NCBI GenBank assembly: GCA_011455275.1
Contig: CP015028.1
Span: 966,911 to 1,030,910 of the forward strand
Direction: 5' to 3'
DNA from: Pasteurellaceae bacterium Orientalotternb1
GTDB lineage: Bacteria; Pseudomonadota; Gammaproteobacteria; Enterobacterales; Pasteurellaceae
Length of the DNA stretch: 64,000 nt
The notes beneath the pieces are model-generated. The model saw only the letters and a list, made by a program, of their open reading frames with translations, made no database searches and was not told where the DNA came from. Position numbers and translations under genes: made by a program. How positions within the stretch are numbered: the first letter of the stretch is position 1; the number at the start of each line of letters is the position of its first letter. Positions 20,475 through 29,752 of this stretch are shown piece after piece.

Positions 20475-20819
20475 TTAAACCGCAGCGGTAACCACAATTT
20501 CCACTTTCCAATTTGGATTAGCTAATTTAGCTTCGACTGCCGCTCGTGGCGGGGCGTTGTCTGTGGAAACCCATTCATCCCACGCTCGGTTCATCTCATC
20601 AAACTCTGCCATATCCGCCACAAAAACTTGTGCCATCAAAATACGGCTTTTGTCTGTGTCTGCTTCGGCAAGCCATTTGTCGATTTCAGCTAACACTTGC
20701 TTGGTTTGCCCGTACATGTCTTGGCTGTCGTCTTTGGGAACCTGCCCCGCAAGATACGCCACACCATTGTAAATCGCCATTTCAGATAAGCGATTACCGA
20801 CTTGGAAACGTTTTATCAT
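20475..20819 (-). CDS. RidA-family protein (YoaB-like)
   Basis: 114 residues. YNGVAYLAGQVPKD, FVADMAEFDEMNRAWDEWV and PPRAAVEAKLANPNWKVEIVVTAAV are typical of the YjgF/YER057c/UK114 superfamily; the Arg in APPRAAVEA is the substrate-binding Arg. Canonical RidA deaminates reactive enamines; this subgroup resembles E. coli YoaB, whose substrate is not settled. The stop abuts a USS at 20462-20472. Confidence 0.88.
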   Translation of the reverse strand: MIKRFQVGNRLSEMAIYNGVAYLAGQVPKDDSQDMYGQTKQVLAEIDKWLAEADTDKSRILMAQVFVADMAEFDEMNRAWDEWVSTDNAPPRAAVEAKLANPNWKVEIVVTAAV

Positions 20820-20859
20820 AAAATCCTTTTATTATACTCAAAATAATCAATAGAAAACT

Positions 20860-21525
20860 TTATTTGTTTTTAATAGTATTTAAATTTTTACAAGCTTTTT
20901 TTTCCCCAATATCGCAGATCTTTTTCCACAATGATTTAGCAAGTTCTTCATCTTTATTTACTCCTAATCCATGTAAATATAAATATCCTAAATGTAATTG
21001 GGCTTGTAATCCACCTACCTCTGCTGCTTTTTGATACCAATAGGCTGCTGTTGTGTAGTTTTGATCAATCCCTTCACCGCCGTAGCTATACATTATTCCC
21101 AAAGCAGTTTGAGCTCTGACATCTCCTTTGATAGCAGCTTTTTCATACCAATAAGCAGCTTCCTTATAGTTTTTTGAAACATTTTCTCCATAATAGTAGA
21201 TATTCCCAATCTGATATTGGGAATCAGCAAAACCTGATTCAGCGGATTTTTTAAACCAAAATATTGCTTTTGGGGTATCTTTATAAACACCTTGACCTTT
21301 TTGATACATATTCCCTAGTTTGTTTTGGGCATAAATATTATTTCTATCAGCAAGTATTTGATAAATTTGAGCAGCTTCAGAGTAGTTTTTATTTTTATAA
21401 GCAATATCTGATTTTTTGATAAGTGTTTCTGTATCAGTATGTGTATTCGCTATACTTTCCAGATGAGCACATCCTGAAATAGTAGTCATCATACTCAAAG
21501 CTATTAGAAAGTTTACATTTTTCAT
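20860..21525 (-). CDS. Sel1-repeat lipoprotein
   Basis: 221 residues. Signal peptide with lipobox ISGC (residues 16-19), then about four Sel1-like repeats: KLGNMYQKGQGVYKDTPKAI, QIGNIYYYGENVSKNYKEAA, ALGIMYSYGGEGIDQNYTTA and HLGYLYLHGLGVNKDEELA, each about 36 residues. Sel1 repeats bind other proteins; the partner is unknown. The gene is clearly more AT-rich than its neighbours, which may mean recent acquisition or relaxed constraint. Confidence 0.85.
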   Translation of the reverse strand: MKNVNFLIALSMMTTISGCAHLESIANTHTDTETLIKKSDIAYKNKNYSEAAQIYQILADRNNIYAQNKLGNMYQKGQGVYKDTPKAIFWFKKSAESGFADSQYQIGNIYYYGENVSKNYKEAAYWYEKAAIKGDVRAQTALGIMYSYGGEGIDQNYTTAAYWYQKAAEVGGLQAQLHLGYLYLHGLGVNKDEELAKSLWKKICDIGEKKACKNLNTIKNK

Positions 21526-21597
21526 GGTTATTATATTTATATAAAAACTTGAATATAGGTAAGAAGTAATGTGGGCACAATGCCCACATTATTGAGA

Positions 21598-22617
21598 TTA
21601 TTCGACTTTTACAATCCAGCCTTCGGGGGCTTCGACATCGCCGAATTGGATGCCAACTAATTCATCATAAAGGCGTTTGGTGATTGGGCCGACATCAGTT
21701 TCGGAATAGAAAACGTGGTAGTTATCGCCGTATTGGATCGCACCGATTGGTGTGATGACTGCTGCCGTTCCGCACGCCCCTGCTTCGGTGAATTGGTCGA
21801 GCTGATTAATATAAACATCACCTTCAATCGCTTCTAAACCCAGGCGTTCTTTGGCGAGATAGAGCAACGAGTATTTGGTGATACTTGGCAGAATAGATGG
21901 CGAATCTGGAGTGATAAATTTGTTGTTTTTGGTGATCCCAAAGAAGTTTGCCGAACCCACTTCTTCAATTTTGGTATGCGTTTTCGGGTCGAGATAGATA
22001 CAATCGGCGAAGTTTTTCTCTTTAGCTAGCTTGCCTGGATAGAGACTCGCGGCATAGTTTCCTCCGACTTTTGCCGCACCTGTTCCCGCTGGAGCGGCAC
22101 GATCGTAGTCAGAGACTAAGAAGTTAGACGGTGCCAATCCGCCTTTGAAATAAGCACCGACAGGGCAGCAGAACACGCAGAAAATAAATTCAGGAGCGGT
22201 GCGTACGCCAATGTTTTCGCCCACGCCAATCACAAATGGACGCAAATAGAGCGTCGCTCCTGTGCCATATGGGGCAAGCCATTCGTCGTTGGCTTTGACG
22301 ACTTCTTTACAGGCTCGAATGAATAACTCGGTCGGCACTTGTGGCATTAACAAGCGGTCGCAGCTGCGTTGTAAACGGGCAGCGTTTTGGTCTGGTCGGA
22401 AGAGATTGACAGAGCCATCTTTGCAACGATAGGCTTTTAAGCCTTCAAAGCATTGTTGTCCGTAGTGCAGAGCAGTTGAGCCTTCGTGAATGTGCAATAC
22501 GTCATCGGTGGAGAGTTCACCGTTATCCCACACACCATCTTTCCAGCGAGCGATAAAGCGGTAATCGGTTTTGATATAAGAAAAGCCTAAGTTTTGCCAG
22601 TCGATATTTTTAGCCAT
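21598..22617 (-). CDS. ilvE: Branched-chain amino acid aminotransferase
   Basis: 339 residues, PLP fold type IV, longer subgroup (like H. influenzae and Bacillus enzymes, not the 309-residue E. coli IlvE). PLP Lys in [13 protein letters not shown]; substrate motifs [20 protein letters not shown] and [15 protein letters not shown]. Last step of Val/Leu/Ile synthesis. A USS core (ACAAGCGGTC near 22350) is coded in frame. The GcvB sRNA gene lies upstream on the same strand; its terminator at 22765-22789 separates the two. Confidence 0.95.
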   Translation of the reverse strand: MAKNIDWQNLGFSYIKTDYRFIARWKDGVWDNGELSTDDVLHIHEGSTALHYGQQCFEGLKAYRCKDGSVNLFRPDQNAARLQRSCDRLLMPQVPTELFIRACKEVVKANDEWLAPYGTGATLYLRPFVIGVGENIGVRTAPEFIFCVFCCPVGAYFKGGLAPSNFLVSDYDRAAPAGTGAAKVGGNYAASLYPGKLAKEKNFADCIYLDPKTHTKIEEVGSANFFGITKNNKFITPDSPSILPSITKYSLLYLAKERLGLEAIEGDVYINQLDQFTEAGACGTAAVITPIGAIQYGDNYHVFYSETDVGPITKRLYDELVGIQFGDVEAPEGWIVKVE

Positions 22618-22764
22618 TTGTTGTGTCCTTTTTTGTCAAAATTTGGAACTGACTTTACCGAAACTACCCCCGATTGAAAAGGGGAGAGTGAAAATTTTTC
22701 TTGAAAAAGTGTCTTTAGTTGGCGAGTGAGTGTAACTCTGTTAGAATGCACAAAATTTTGCAAT

Positions 22765-22943
22765 AAAAAAACCGCCCAAAGTGGGCGGTATTAAACCAAA
22801 TGGTTCAAAATATACAGGAAGTGAAACGAGTAACTTTCGTTACTCTAGTCTAGTTTCCTAGACCAATATGCAAACACAACATCATACTTAAAATTTATAA
22901 TAGTTGCTTTAAAAAGCGAACTATCACTATCCATCTAAGTACA
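22765..22943 (-). ncRNA. gcvB: GcvB small RNA
   Basis: Minus-strand transcript of about 180 nt divergent from gcvA, the genomic position of gcvB in enterics and Pasteurella. It contains the G/U-rich seed TGATGTTGTGTTTGCA (R1) followed by TTGGTCT, then a GAGTAAC-GAAA-GTTACTC hairpin, then the conserved CACTTCCTGTA, and ends in a terminator (TGGGCGG/CCGCCCA stem, 22772-22788, and T7). These blocks occur in the same order in E. coli GcvB as I remember it. GcvB binds Hfq and represses many amino acid and peptide transporter mRNAs. The 5' end is inferred from the -10. Confidence 0.9.
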
Positions 22944-22948
22944 GTGTT

Positions 22949-22977
22949 ATTTTAGAGAGATTTGACCAGTTCAACAA
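22949..22977 (-). promoter_or_regulatory. gcvB promoter
   Basis: Minus strand: -35 TTGTTG (22977-22972), 17-bp spacer, -10 TAAAAT (22954-22949), start expected near 22943. GcvA, coded divergently, is the expected activator. Confidence 0.65.
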
Positions 22978-23022
22978 ACGAGATTTTTTTATTTTATTTA
23001 TCAAAAAAAATAATGCTATCGG

Positions 23023-23949
23023 ATGATGATTAACCAATTCAATATGAGTATGAATAATAAAAAACTTCCCCCGCTCAATGCGTTGAAAGCCTTTGAATCG
23101 GCTGCACGCCATCTAAATTTTACGAAAGCCGCAGATGAGCTTTTTGTTACCCAAGCTGCGGTGAGCCATCAGATAAAATTGTTAGAAGATTTTCTCAATG
23201 TGCAATTGTTCCACCGACGGAATCGTTTATTGGAACTGACCGAACTCGGGTTGCAATATTTTGATGAAATCCGACCACTTCTTGAGCAAATTGCTGCAGC
23301 AACAGATCGGATTCGGCTTAAAAATAGCCGTGAGATTCTCACTATCAGTGTGCCTCAAACTTTTGGAATGCATTGGCTTGTACCGCGTTTGAATGATTTC
23401 CACCAACAATTCCCTGAAATTGAAGTGCGGATTAAAGGCGTGGATCAAGATGAAGGCTTGCTTGGCAAAGAAATTGATGTGGCGATCTACTACGGATCGG
23501 GTAATTGGCAAAATGTTGAGTCGGTACGTTTAACAGAATCTCCGCTAGTGATTTTGGCATCACCGAAATTTTTAGAGCAAAATCCACTGAATAAACCTGA
23601 AGATCTAGTTGGAAAAACGTTGCTACACGTATTCAGTCGCAATAAATGGAAGAAAGTAATTGATAAGTTTGAGCTTAAAGAGCAGATCGATGTTGATGAA
23701 ATTGGTTCAATGTTTAGCCATACTTTTATGGCGTTGCAAGCGGCAATGCACCAGCAAGGTATTGCGGTGGCGAACCGTTTAGTTGCACAGCATGAGTTGG
23801 AGCAAGGCAACTTAGTTGAGCCATTTGCTACGGGGTTGAATGATGAGAAATCTTTTTATGTTGTTTATCCGCCACAAATGGCGAGTGCGGAAAAGGTGCA
23901 ACGTTTTGTGGAGTGGATCAACACAGAAGTGAAGAAGATCTCACGCTAG
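23023..23949 (+). CDS. gcvA: LysR-type regulator GcvA
   Basis: Up to 308 residues. After the first Met codons the sequence MNNKKLPPLNALKAFESAARHLNFTKAADELFVT aligns with E. coli GcvA (LPPLNALRVFDAAARHLSFTRAAEELFVTQ), with an N-terminal winged helix-turn-helix (residues about 25-75) and a LysR effector domain. Starts at 23023, 23044 or 23050 are possible; family alignment favours 23050, no start has a good RBS. GcvA controls the glycine cleavage genes and activates gcvB, which is divergent here. Confidence 0.92.
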   Translation: MMINQFNMSMNNKKLPPLNALKAFESAARHLNFTKAADELFVTQAAVSHQIKLLEDFLNVQLFHRRNRLLELTELGLQYFDEIRPLLEQIAAATDRIRLKNSREILTISVPQTFGMHWLVPRLNDFHQQFPEIEVRIKGVDQDEGLLGKEIDVAIYYGSGNWQNVESVRLTESPLVILASPKFLEQNPLNKPEDLVGKTLLHVFSRNKWKKVIDKFELKEQIDVDEIGSMFSHTFMALQAAMHQQGIAVANRLVAQHELEQGNLVEPFATGLNDEKSFYVVYPPQMASAEKVQRFVEWINTEVKKISR

Positions 23950-24011
23950 TGGTGACAAGCGGTCACTTTAAGCAAAAGTTTTGCAATCACATCGAAGTGA
24001 AAAGTGAAAAT

Positions 24012-24038
24012 AAAGGCGTTTAATATTTAAACGCCTTT
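24012..24038. terminator. Hairpin between gcvA and lipoprotein gene
   Basis: AAAGGCGTTTAA (24012-24023), loop TAT, TTAAACGCCTTT (24027-24038); T-rich on the minus side. It lies between convergent genes and probably serves the minus-strand lipoprotein gene mainly. A USS at 23953-23961 precedes it. Confidence 0.75.
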
Positions 24039-24048
24039 AAGGTATTAG

Positions 24049-25482
24049 TTATTGTTGTGCTGAAGGTTGACTTTCACCTTTTGCTCCTACGGCACCTTTC
24101 CAACTTTTTTCGTTTGATTGGTCAGTGGATTTTGTGTGACCTATCAGAGCCTCACTATCTTTTCCGTATAAGCCACCTTGAAATTCTCCGTCAAGTTGAT
24201 TGTCGATGAAGAGTTTCCCTTCCTCAATTCGGCCCAGCCCAGTCAGTTTGAAACTCTTGCCGCTTGCGTCTTTGAGTTCCCAACGTTTGCCACTGTTGTG
24301 TGGATCTGCGTTATCGGCAGTGATTTGCATCTCAAGTTCTCTTGTTGCTTGGGAGAATGTAGCCGTCACTTTACCTGTGAGAGCTTTATCTGGAGACTGG
24401 TTATAGCCGTAGTACATATTGCCGTTATATTGCATATTGGTATTTGGGGAGTAGTCCGCAACATTGGTATCGCCCCCTGCAATCGGTATATACTGTGTTG
24501 TCCCGTTTTCTGTAATTTGGGCGTAACCTGCATAACCGATAATTGATTTGTGATCTGCATCATCTCTATGGGTGTTTTCGCGTAAAGTATCTAGCTTAGA
24601 TTGGATAACTTTCGAGCCTGGATTGGCGGGGGATAACACTAAATGAGAACCTTCTAATTCAAGTGAGAAGAGATCTTTATATTCATCGTGTTGTTTAAAG
24701 TCGTTACTTAGTCGCCAATGTACATCTTGGTCGATATAGCTATATAGGCGTGGGTCTATACAGGCTCCTTCTATCGGTGGGCAATCTTCCTCATATGGAG
24801 GTTTAATGTGGTCAATGCCTGTATTTGGGGGCGTGATGATTCCACCTGCATGGTGTTCACCTAGATCACCCTCAATTGTGTTTGAGATGTGTTCGTTTTG
24901 ATCGGCGTTTTCCTTTTCAGCTTTCTCTTTTTCAGCTTTTTCGGCTTTTTCGGCTTCTTCAGTTTTTTTAGCTTCTTCAGCTTTTTTGGCTTCTTCAGCT
25001 TTTTTAGCTTCTTCAGCTTTTTTGGCTTCTTCAGCTTTTTTGGCTTCTTCGGCTTTTTTGGCTTCTTCAGCTTTTTTGGCTTCTTCAGCTTTTTTGGCTT
25101 CTTCAGCTTTTTTGGCTTCTTCGGCTTTTTTGGCTTCTTCGGCTTTTTTGGCTTCTTCGGCTTTTTCCTTTTCAGTTTTTTCTTCATCAGATTGAGCTTC
25201 ATCTTGCGATTGTGCGTCCTCAGGCTTATTAGATTGCTCATTTTTAGCATCTGGTTTAGGCTCTTCTTTCAATGCATCAGTATCATCACTGCTATTTTCT
25301 TGAGAATTGTCTTTTTCTGATCGAGCTTCATCACCTGTTTTCGGGCTGTTGGGGTTTTCTGGTTCGGTCTGTGATATGTTACCATTAGTAATCCCAGCTT
25401 CTGGGACTGGTTGCCCTGCATCACAGGCACTTAACACAAGTGCAGAAAGAAGTGTTAAGCTAAAGGTAGTAAGTTTTTTCAT
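24049..25482 (-). CDS. Repeat-rich surface lipoprotein with TbpB-like C-terminal domain
   Basis: 477 residues. Signal peptide with lipobox LSAC (residues 17-20); a low-complexity acidic N-terminal region; then about 11 tandem KKAEEA hexapeptides plus variants, expected to be helical and to act as a stalk; then a domain with LEGSHLVLSPANPG, GYAGYAQI, a glycine-rich barrel and a final FQGGLYGKDSEALIGH, the pattern of the TbpB B/D (factor-H-binding-like) beta-barrel. Probably surface exposed. Repeat number can change in 18-bp steps without losing frame. Not TbpB itself, which is much larger. Ligand unknown. Confidence 0.75.
   Translation of the reverse strand: MKKLTTFSLTLLSALVLSACDAGQPVPEAGITNGNISQTEPENPNSPKTGDEARSEKDNSQENSSDDTDALKEEPKPDAKNEQSNKPEDAQSQDEAQSDEEKTEKEKAEEAKKAEEAKKAEEAKKAEEAKKAEEAKKAEEAKKAEEAKKAEEAKKAEEAKKAEEAKKAEEAKKTEEAEKAEKAEKEKAEKENADQNEHISNTIEGDLGEHHAGGIITPPNTGIDHIKPPYEEDCPPIEGACIDPRLYSYIDQDVHWRLSNDFKQHDEYKDLFSLELEGSHLVLSPANPGSKVIQSKLDTLRENTHRDDADHKSIIGYAGYAQITENGTTQYIPIAGGDTNVADYSPNTNMQYNGNMYYGYNQSPDKALTGKVTATFSQATRELEMQITADNADPHNSGKRWELKDASGKSFKLTGLGRIEEGKLFIDNQLDGEFQGGLYGKDSEALIGHTKSTDQSNEKSWKGAVGAKGESQPSAQQ
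24953..25167 (-). repeat. 18-bp tandem repeat coding KKAEEA
   Basis: About 12 units of TTCTTCAGCTTTTTTGGC (as on +), differing only at single positions (A/G). Because the unit is a multiple of three, alternative frames also stay open across the tract, which creates false ORFs on both strands. Confidence 0.95.
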
Positions 25483-25652
25483 TTTTTCTCCTTAAGGAAA
25501 ATGGTTGTAATAAAAGTTGTTCATAATTTTATCTAAAAGTGATTTAAAAAGCGTTAACTTTTTTTAAGAAAAATCAAAAAACTTATATAAACTTACAAAG
25601 TGCAGGCTGACACTATGATTTTATTTAAAGAAAATAACAAAAAGGAAAATAG

Positions 25653-27341
<1,689 letters not shown>

Positions 27342-27342
<1 letters not shown>

Positions 27343-27983
27343 TGAATTTTCTGAATAAAATAGCCGTACTAGCGGTCACTTCGATTGGTTTTTTTGCAAA
27401 TGTATCGGCAGAACAATTTAATATTAAATATAGTTCTAACTATTTAATGCCAGCCTATGTGAACTTTAGCAATGACGGCAAAAAATATTCAATTGAATCA
27501 AAAATTAATGTGCCATTATACAATATTGTTTTTACAGCTCAAGGCTATGAGAAAAACAACCAATTTTATTTATTAAGTTATCGTGATAAACGTAATGGAA
27601 AAAACTATGCCGTTGCGGAGTTAGATTCAAAAAATATTCAGTATGGAAAAGTGAAAGAGCCTTTGAAAAATGCAGCACTCACATTGCCTACGTTTGACTT
27701 ATTTACCTTAGCTTTTCAATTAAGTTATTATGAAAAGCTCCCAACGAGTTTTCAAACAACGAATGGTAAAAAACTCTATCCATCGGAAAATGTGGTGATC
27801 AATAAATCTACTAAAAAAGTGAAATCTTCAGGGCAAGAATTTGAAGAAATTACCTACAAATTTAAAACAGGTGATAAATATATTACGGTGAAAAAATTTG
27901 CGGGTGAAAAATTCCCGCGTTATATTTCATATAGCCGAGATGGTGATAATTATGAATTAACCTTTGATAGTTTTGTGAATTAA
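27342..27983 (+). CDS. Periplasmic protein of unknown function coupled to cysB
   Basis: 213 residues with a signal peptide (MNFLNKIAVLAVTSIGFFANVSA). The mature part is beta-rich (NIKYSSNYLMPAYVNFSNDGKKYSIESKINVP), loosely recalling DUF3108-type periplasmic proteins; I do not recognise it securely. The codons for LAVTSIGFFAN in the signal peptide form a degenerate USS (tagcggtcac...tttttttgcaaa). One-base overlap with the CysB-like gene suggests a shared function or regulation. Confidence 0.65.
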
Positions 27984-28011
27984 TAAAATCGGCTTCAGCC
28001 TCAGACCACAG

Positions 28012-28041
28012 ACAAACCTCTAGACATTGTGCTAGAGGTTT
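28012..28041. repeat. Inverted repeat hairpin
   Basis: CAAACCTCTAG and CTAGAGGTTTG, a perfect 11-bp stem with an 8-base loop just after the 27342 gene, without a T run. May stabilise the 3' end or belong to the putative element. Confidence 0.5.
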
Positions 28042-28052
28042 GATCTAATAGG

Positions 28053-28140
28053 TATAATGAAAAGCGTGAGGTGAGTGTCAGTCAGTATATTGAGATGCTC
28101 AACCAAGATGTGGCGAAAGTACGGGAAACAAAAGGAAGAA
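28053..28140 (+). pseudogene. Unidentified coding remnant
   Basis: An open stretch with protein-like composition (NEKREVSVSQYIEMLNQDV then AKVRE) ends at TAA; after a frame change the reading continues as NKRKKPLKASEKAEEVKDTK. It has no start or RBS and looks like the end of a decayed gene inside the putative element. Family not recognised. Confidence 0.3.
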
Positions 28141-28323
28141 GCCGTTAAAGGCGAGTGAGAAAGCGGAAGAAGTCAAAGACACTAAGGTCAGTCATAAAAT
28201 CCAACCCCGCCTATTACCAGCGTTACCCCCTTCGCGTACAGTGTACCCAAAATCAAAAATCAGAAAGAATTCTCACCCGACACATCTACCAAGCGGCAAT
28301 AGCACAAAATATCAAGAAGATAG

Positions 28324-28347
28324 CCCTTGTGCTATGGGCTTTTTTAC
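28324..28347 (+). terminator. Terminator in the remnant region
   Basis: AGCCC TTGTGCTAT GGGCT then TTTTTT. The loop TTGTGCTAT can also pair with an upstream ATAGCACAA (about 28298-28306), giving two mutually exclusive folds; no gene follows on the + strand, so regulation is doubtful. Confidence 0.5.
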
Positions 28348-28501
28348 GCATTTTATGCTGTGGGTTTTATCAATATAGAGGAATGGCAAAAAATCCACAA
28401 AACCGACCGTTTGAGTAGCTATGCACAGAAAACGATAAAACGGCAAAAATAAACCCAATTTTGGCAGAATGTCTGCAAAGCTGGGGTTGTCAGAGGTCTG
28501 A

Positions 28502-28527
28502 GGCGAACATTTGTTCGCCCTTGTTTT
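28502..28527 (+). terminator. Terminator-like hairpin at ubiH 3' end
   Basis: GGCGAACA (28502-28509), loop TT, TGTTCGCC (28512-28519), then CTTGTTTTT. It would stop + strand transcription running into ubiH. Confidence 0.6.
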
Positions 28528-29717
28528 TACCACCCCAATGCTTGATGTGCTACTTGGTGACGTAGCGTTTGGCAATGGGAAATAGCAAAAAGTCCGAGAT
28601 TTCTCACCGCTTGTATCGGCAAAAATTCGCAGCCGAAAATCGAAATCAGCCCGCTAGTTGCTTGCATAATTCGCTGTTGATCGGCATTGCGTTGGCGGTC
28701 AAATTCTTCCAATAAAGGATACTCGCCAATGTCTCTGCCTTGATTAAACGCCTCGCCTACCAAGGTTGCCAATGCGAATATATCCCGCATACCTAAGTTG
28801 AACCCTTGCCCTGCCACAGGGTGCAAAAGCTGTGCGGCATTGCCAACAATTGCCAAACGGTGATGAATATGCGATTCAGCTTTTTGTGAAGAAAGTGGGT
28901 AAACAAACCGCTTGCTAACCTGCTCAAACTTACCGAGTTTCCAACCAAATTGGCGTTGAAGTACAGCTAAAAATTTGCTATCAGCCATTGCCATTGCTTC
29001 ACTTGGATCGTGCAAGCACCACACCAACGACATCGTTTTTTCGCTCAAAGGCAACAGGGCAAAAGGACCTTGTGATGTAAAACGCTCAAAGGCTTGGTTG
29101 TAGTGCGGTTCGGCAAGTTCCACGTTCGCAATAATCGCCGATTGCTGATAATCCTTCACCATTTCCGTTGCCACACCGCACTGCTTGGCAATGTGAGATT
29201 GAATGCCGTCTGCGGCGATAATTAACGCACACTCCAGTTGTTGCTGGCTAGCAAGCGTGAGTTTGCAGTGTGTTGGCGAGCGTTCGATTTTTTCCACGGT
29301 ATCAGGACAGAAAAGCTGAATGTTCGGCTGTTCTGCCAACAATTTTGCCAGCAATTCGCCGATTTTCGCCAATTCCACCACCACGCCGAGTTTGTCTAAG
29401 TCTAGCTCTTGGGCGGAAAGGGTTGTTTTGCCGAAATGAGTGCGATCCGACACGTGAATTTGCTCAATCGGTGTAGCAATTTTGCAAACTTTTTCCGCTA
29501 ACTGACCGCTTGCAAGCGGTCGGATCGTCGCCATCTTTTGCAAACTGCCGTAGGCTAACGCAATCGAACGAGCATCGAAGCCACCTTGTTCAGCGTAATT
29601 CGGTTCATTTTTCTCGATAATTGCAATTCGCATTTTGTGCTCGGTTGCAGAACTTAATGCAAGAGCAAGCACCGAACCCGTGATGGCACCGCCGATGATG
29701 GCGATATCGAAATTCAT
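28527..29717 (-). CDS. ubiH: FAD-dependent ubiquinone hydroxylase UbiH
   Basis: 396 residues. FAD-binding GGAITGSVLALAL at the N terminus, GFDARSIALAYG, the internal AADGIQS (DG motif) and GNAAQLLHPVAGQGFNLGMRDI are those of the UbiH/UbiF/VisC family; details such as HVSDRTHFG and ERFTSQGPFALLPLS match UbiH best. Hydroxylates a ubiquinone precursor ring at the membrane. Codons near residues 65-75 carry a perfect palindrome of two fused USS (29504-29521). Downstream of selD on the same strand with a 35-base gap. Confidence 0.88.
   Translation of the reverse strand: MNFDIAIIGGAITGSVLALALSSATEHKMRIAIIEKNEPNYAEQGGFDARSIALAYGSLQKMATIRPLASGQLAEKVCKIATPIEQIHVSDRTHFGKTTLSAQELDLDKLGVVVELAKIGELLAKLLAEQPNIQLFCPDTVEKIERSPTHCKLTLASQQQLECALIIAADGIQSHIAKQCGVATEMVKDYQQSAIIANVELAEPHYNQAFERFTSQGPFALLPLSEKTMSLVWCLHDPSEAMAMADSKFLAVLQRQFGWKLGKFEQVSKRFVYPLSSQKAESHIHHRLAIVGNAAQLLHPVAGQGFNLGMRDIFALATLVGEAFNQGRDIGEYPLLEEFDRQRNADQQRIMQATSGLISIFGCEFLPIQAVRNLGLFAISHCQTLRHQVAHQALGW
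29504..29521. repeat. Perfect 18-bp palindrome of two fused USS inside ubiH
   Basis: GACCGCTTGCAAGCGGTC with TTTGCAAA tracts on both sides (about 29480-29487 and 29534-29542): two head-to-head uptake sequences in coding DNA. Confidence 0.85.
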
Positions 29718-29752
29718 AAATTATCCCCTTAATCCCTCTTTTCAAATGGGAT

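Larger units (their letters stand above)
27998..28504. mobile_element. Possible IS/MITE remnant with imperfect terminal inverted repeats
   Basis: GCCTCAGACC (27998-28007) and GGTCTGAGGC (28495-28504) are inverted copies; similarity continues inward (ACAGACAAACCTC against TCTGACAACCCCA), giving about 18 of 22 matches. The ~500-bp interior has no intact gene but short coding-like stretches. No clear target duplication was seen. Could also be a coincidental repeat pair. Confidence 0.45.

Noticed and set aside
22741-22943. ilvE leader attenuator with a small leader peptide
   Set aside because: A 29-codon minus-strand frame and a terminator lie upstream of ilvE, but the RNA carries GcvB-specific blocks and is divergent from gcvA; the peptide is not rich in Ile/Leu/Val.
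24953-25167. CRISPR-like array
   Set aside because: Units are directly adjacent 18-mers without spacers and code for a hexapeptide repeat.
24861-25320. ORFs in other frames across the KKAEEA tract (Lys/Pro- or Phe/Gly-rich)
   Set aside because: They are open only because the 18-bp repeat keeps all frames free of stops; no start context or domain.
24049-25482. Transferrin-binding protein B
   Set aside because: Only one barrel-like domain, about 480 residues including a stalk, and no tbpA neighbour.
28298-28347. Attenuator/riboswitch from alternative hairpins
   Set aside because: Two exclusive folds are possible, but no + strand gene follows; the next gene is convergent.
28155-28418. 87-residue + strand ORF as a gene
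   Set aside because: Basic low-complexity product, no RBS, runs through a terminator hairpin and a USS-like tail; likely chance frame in a remnant.
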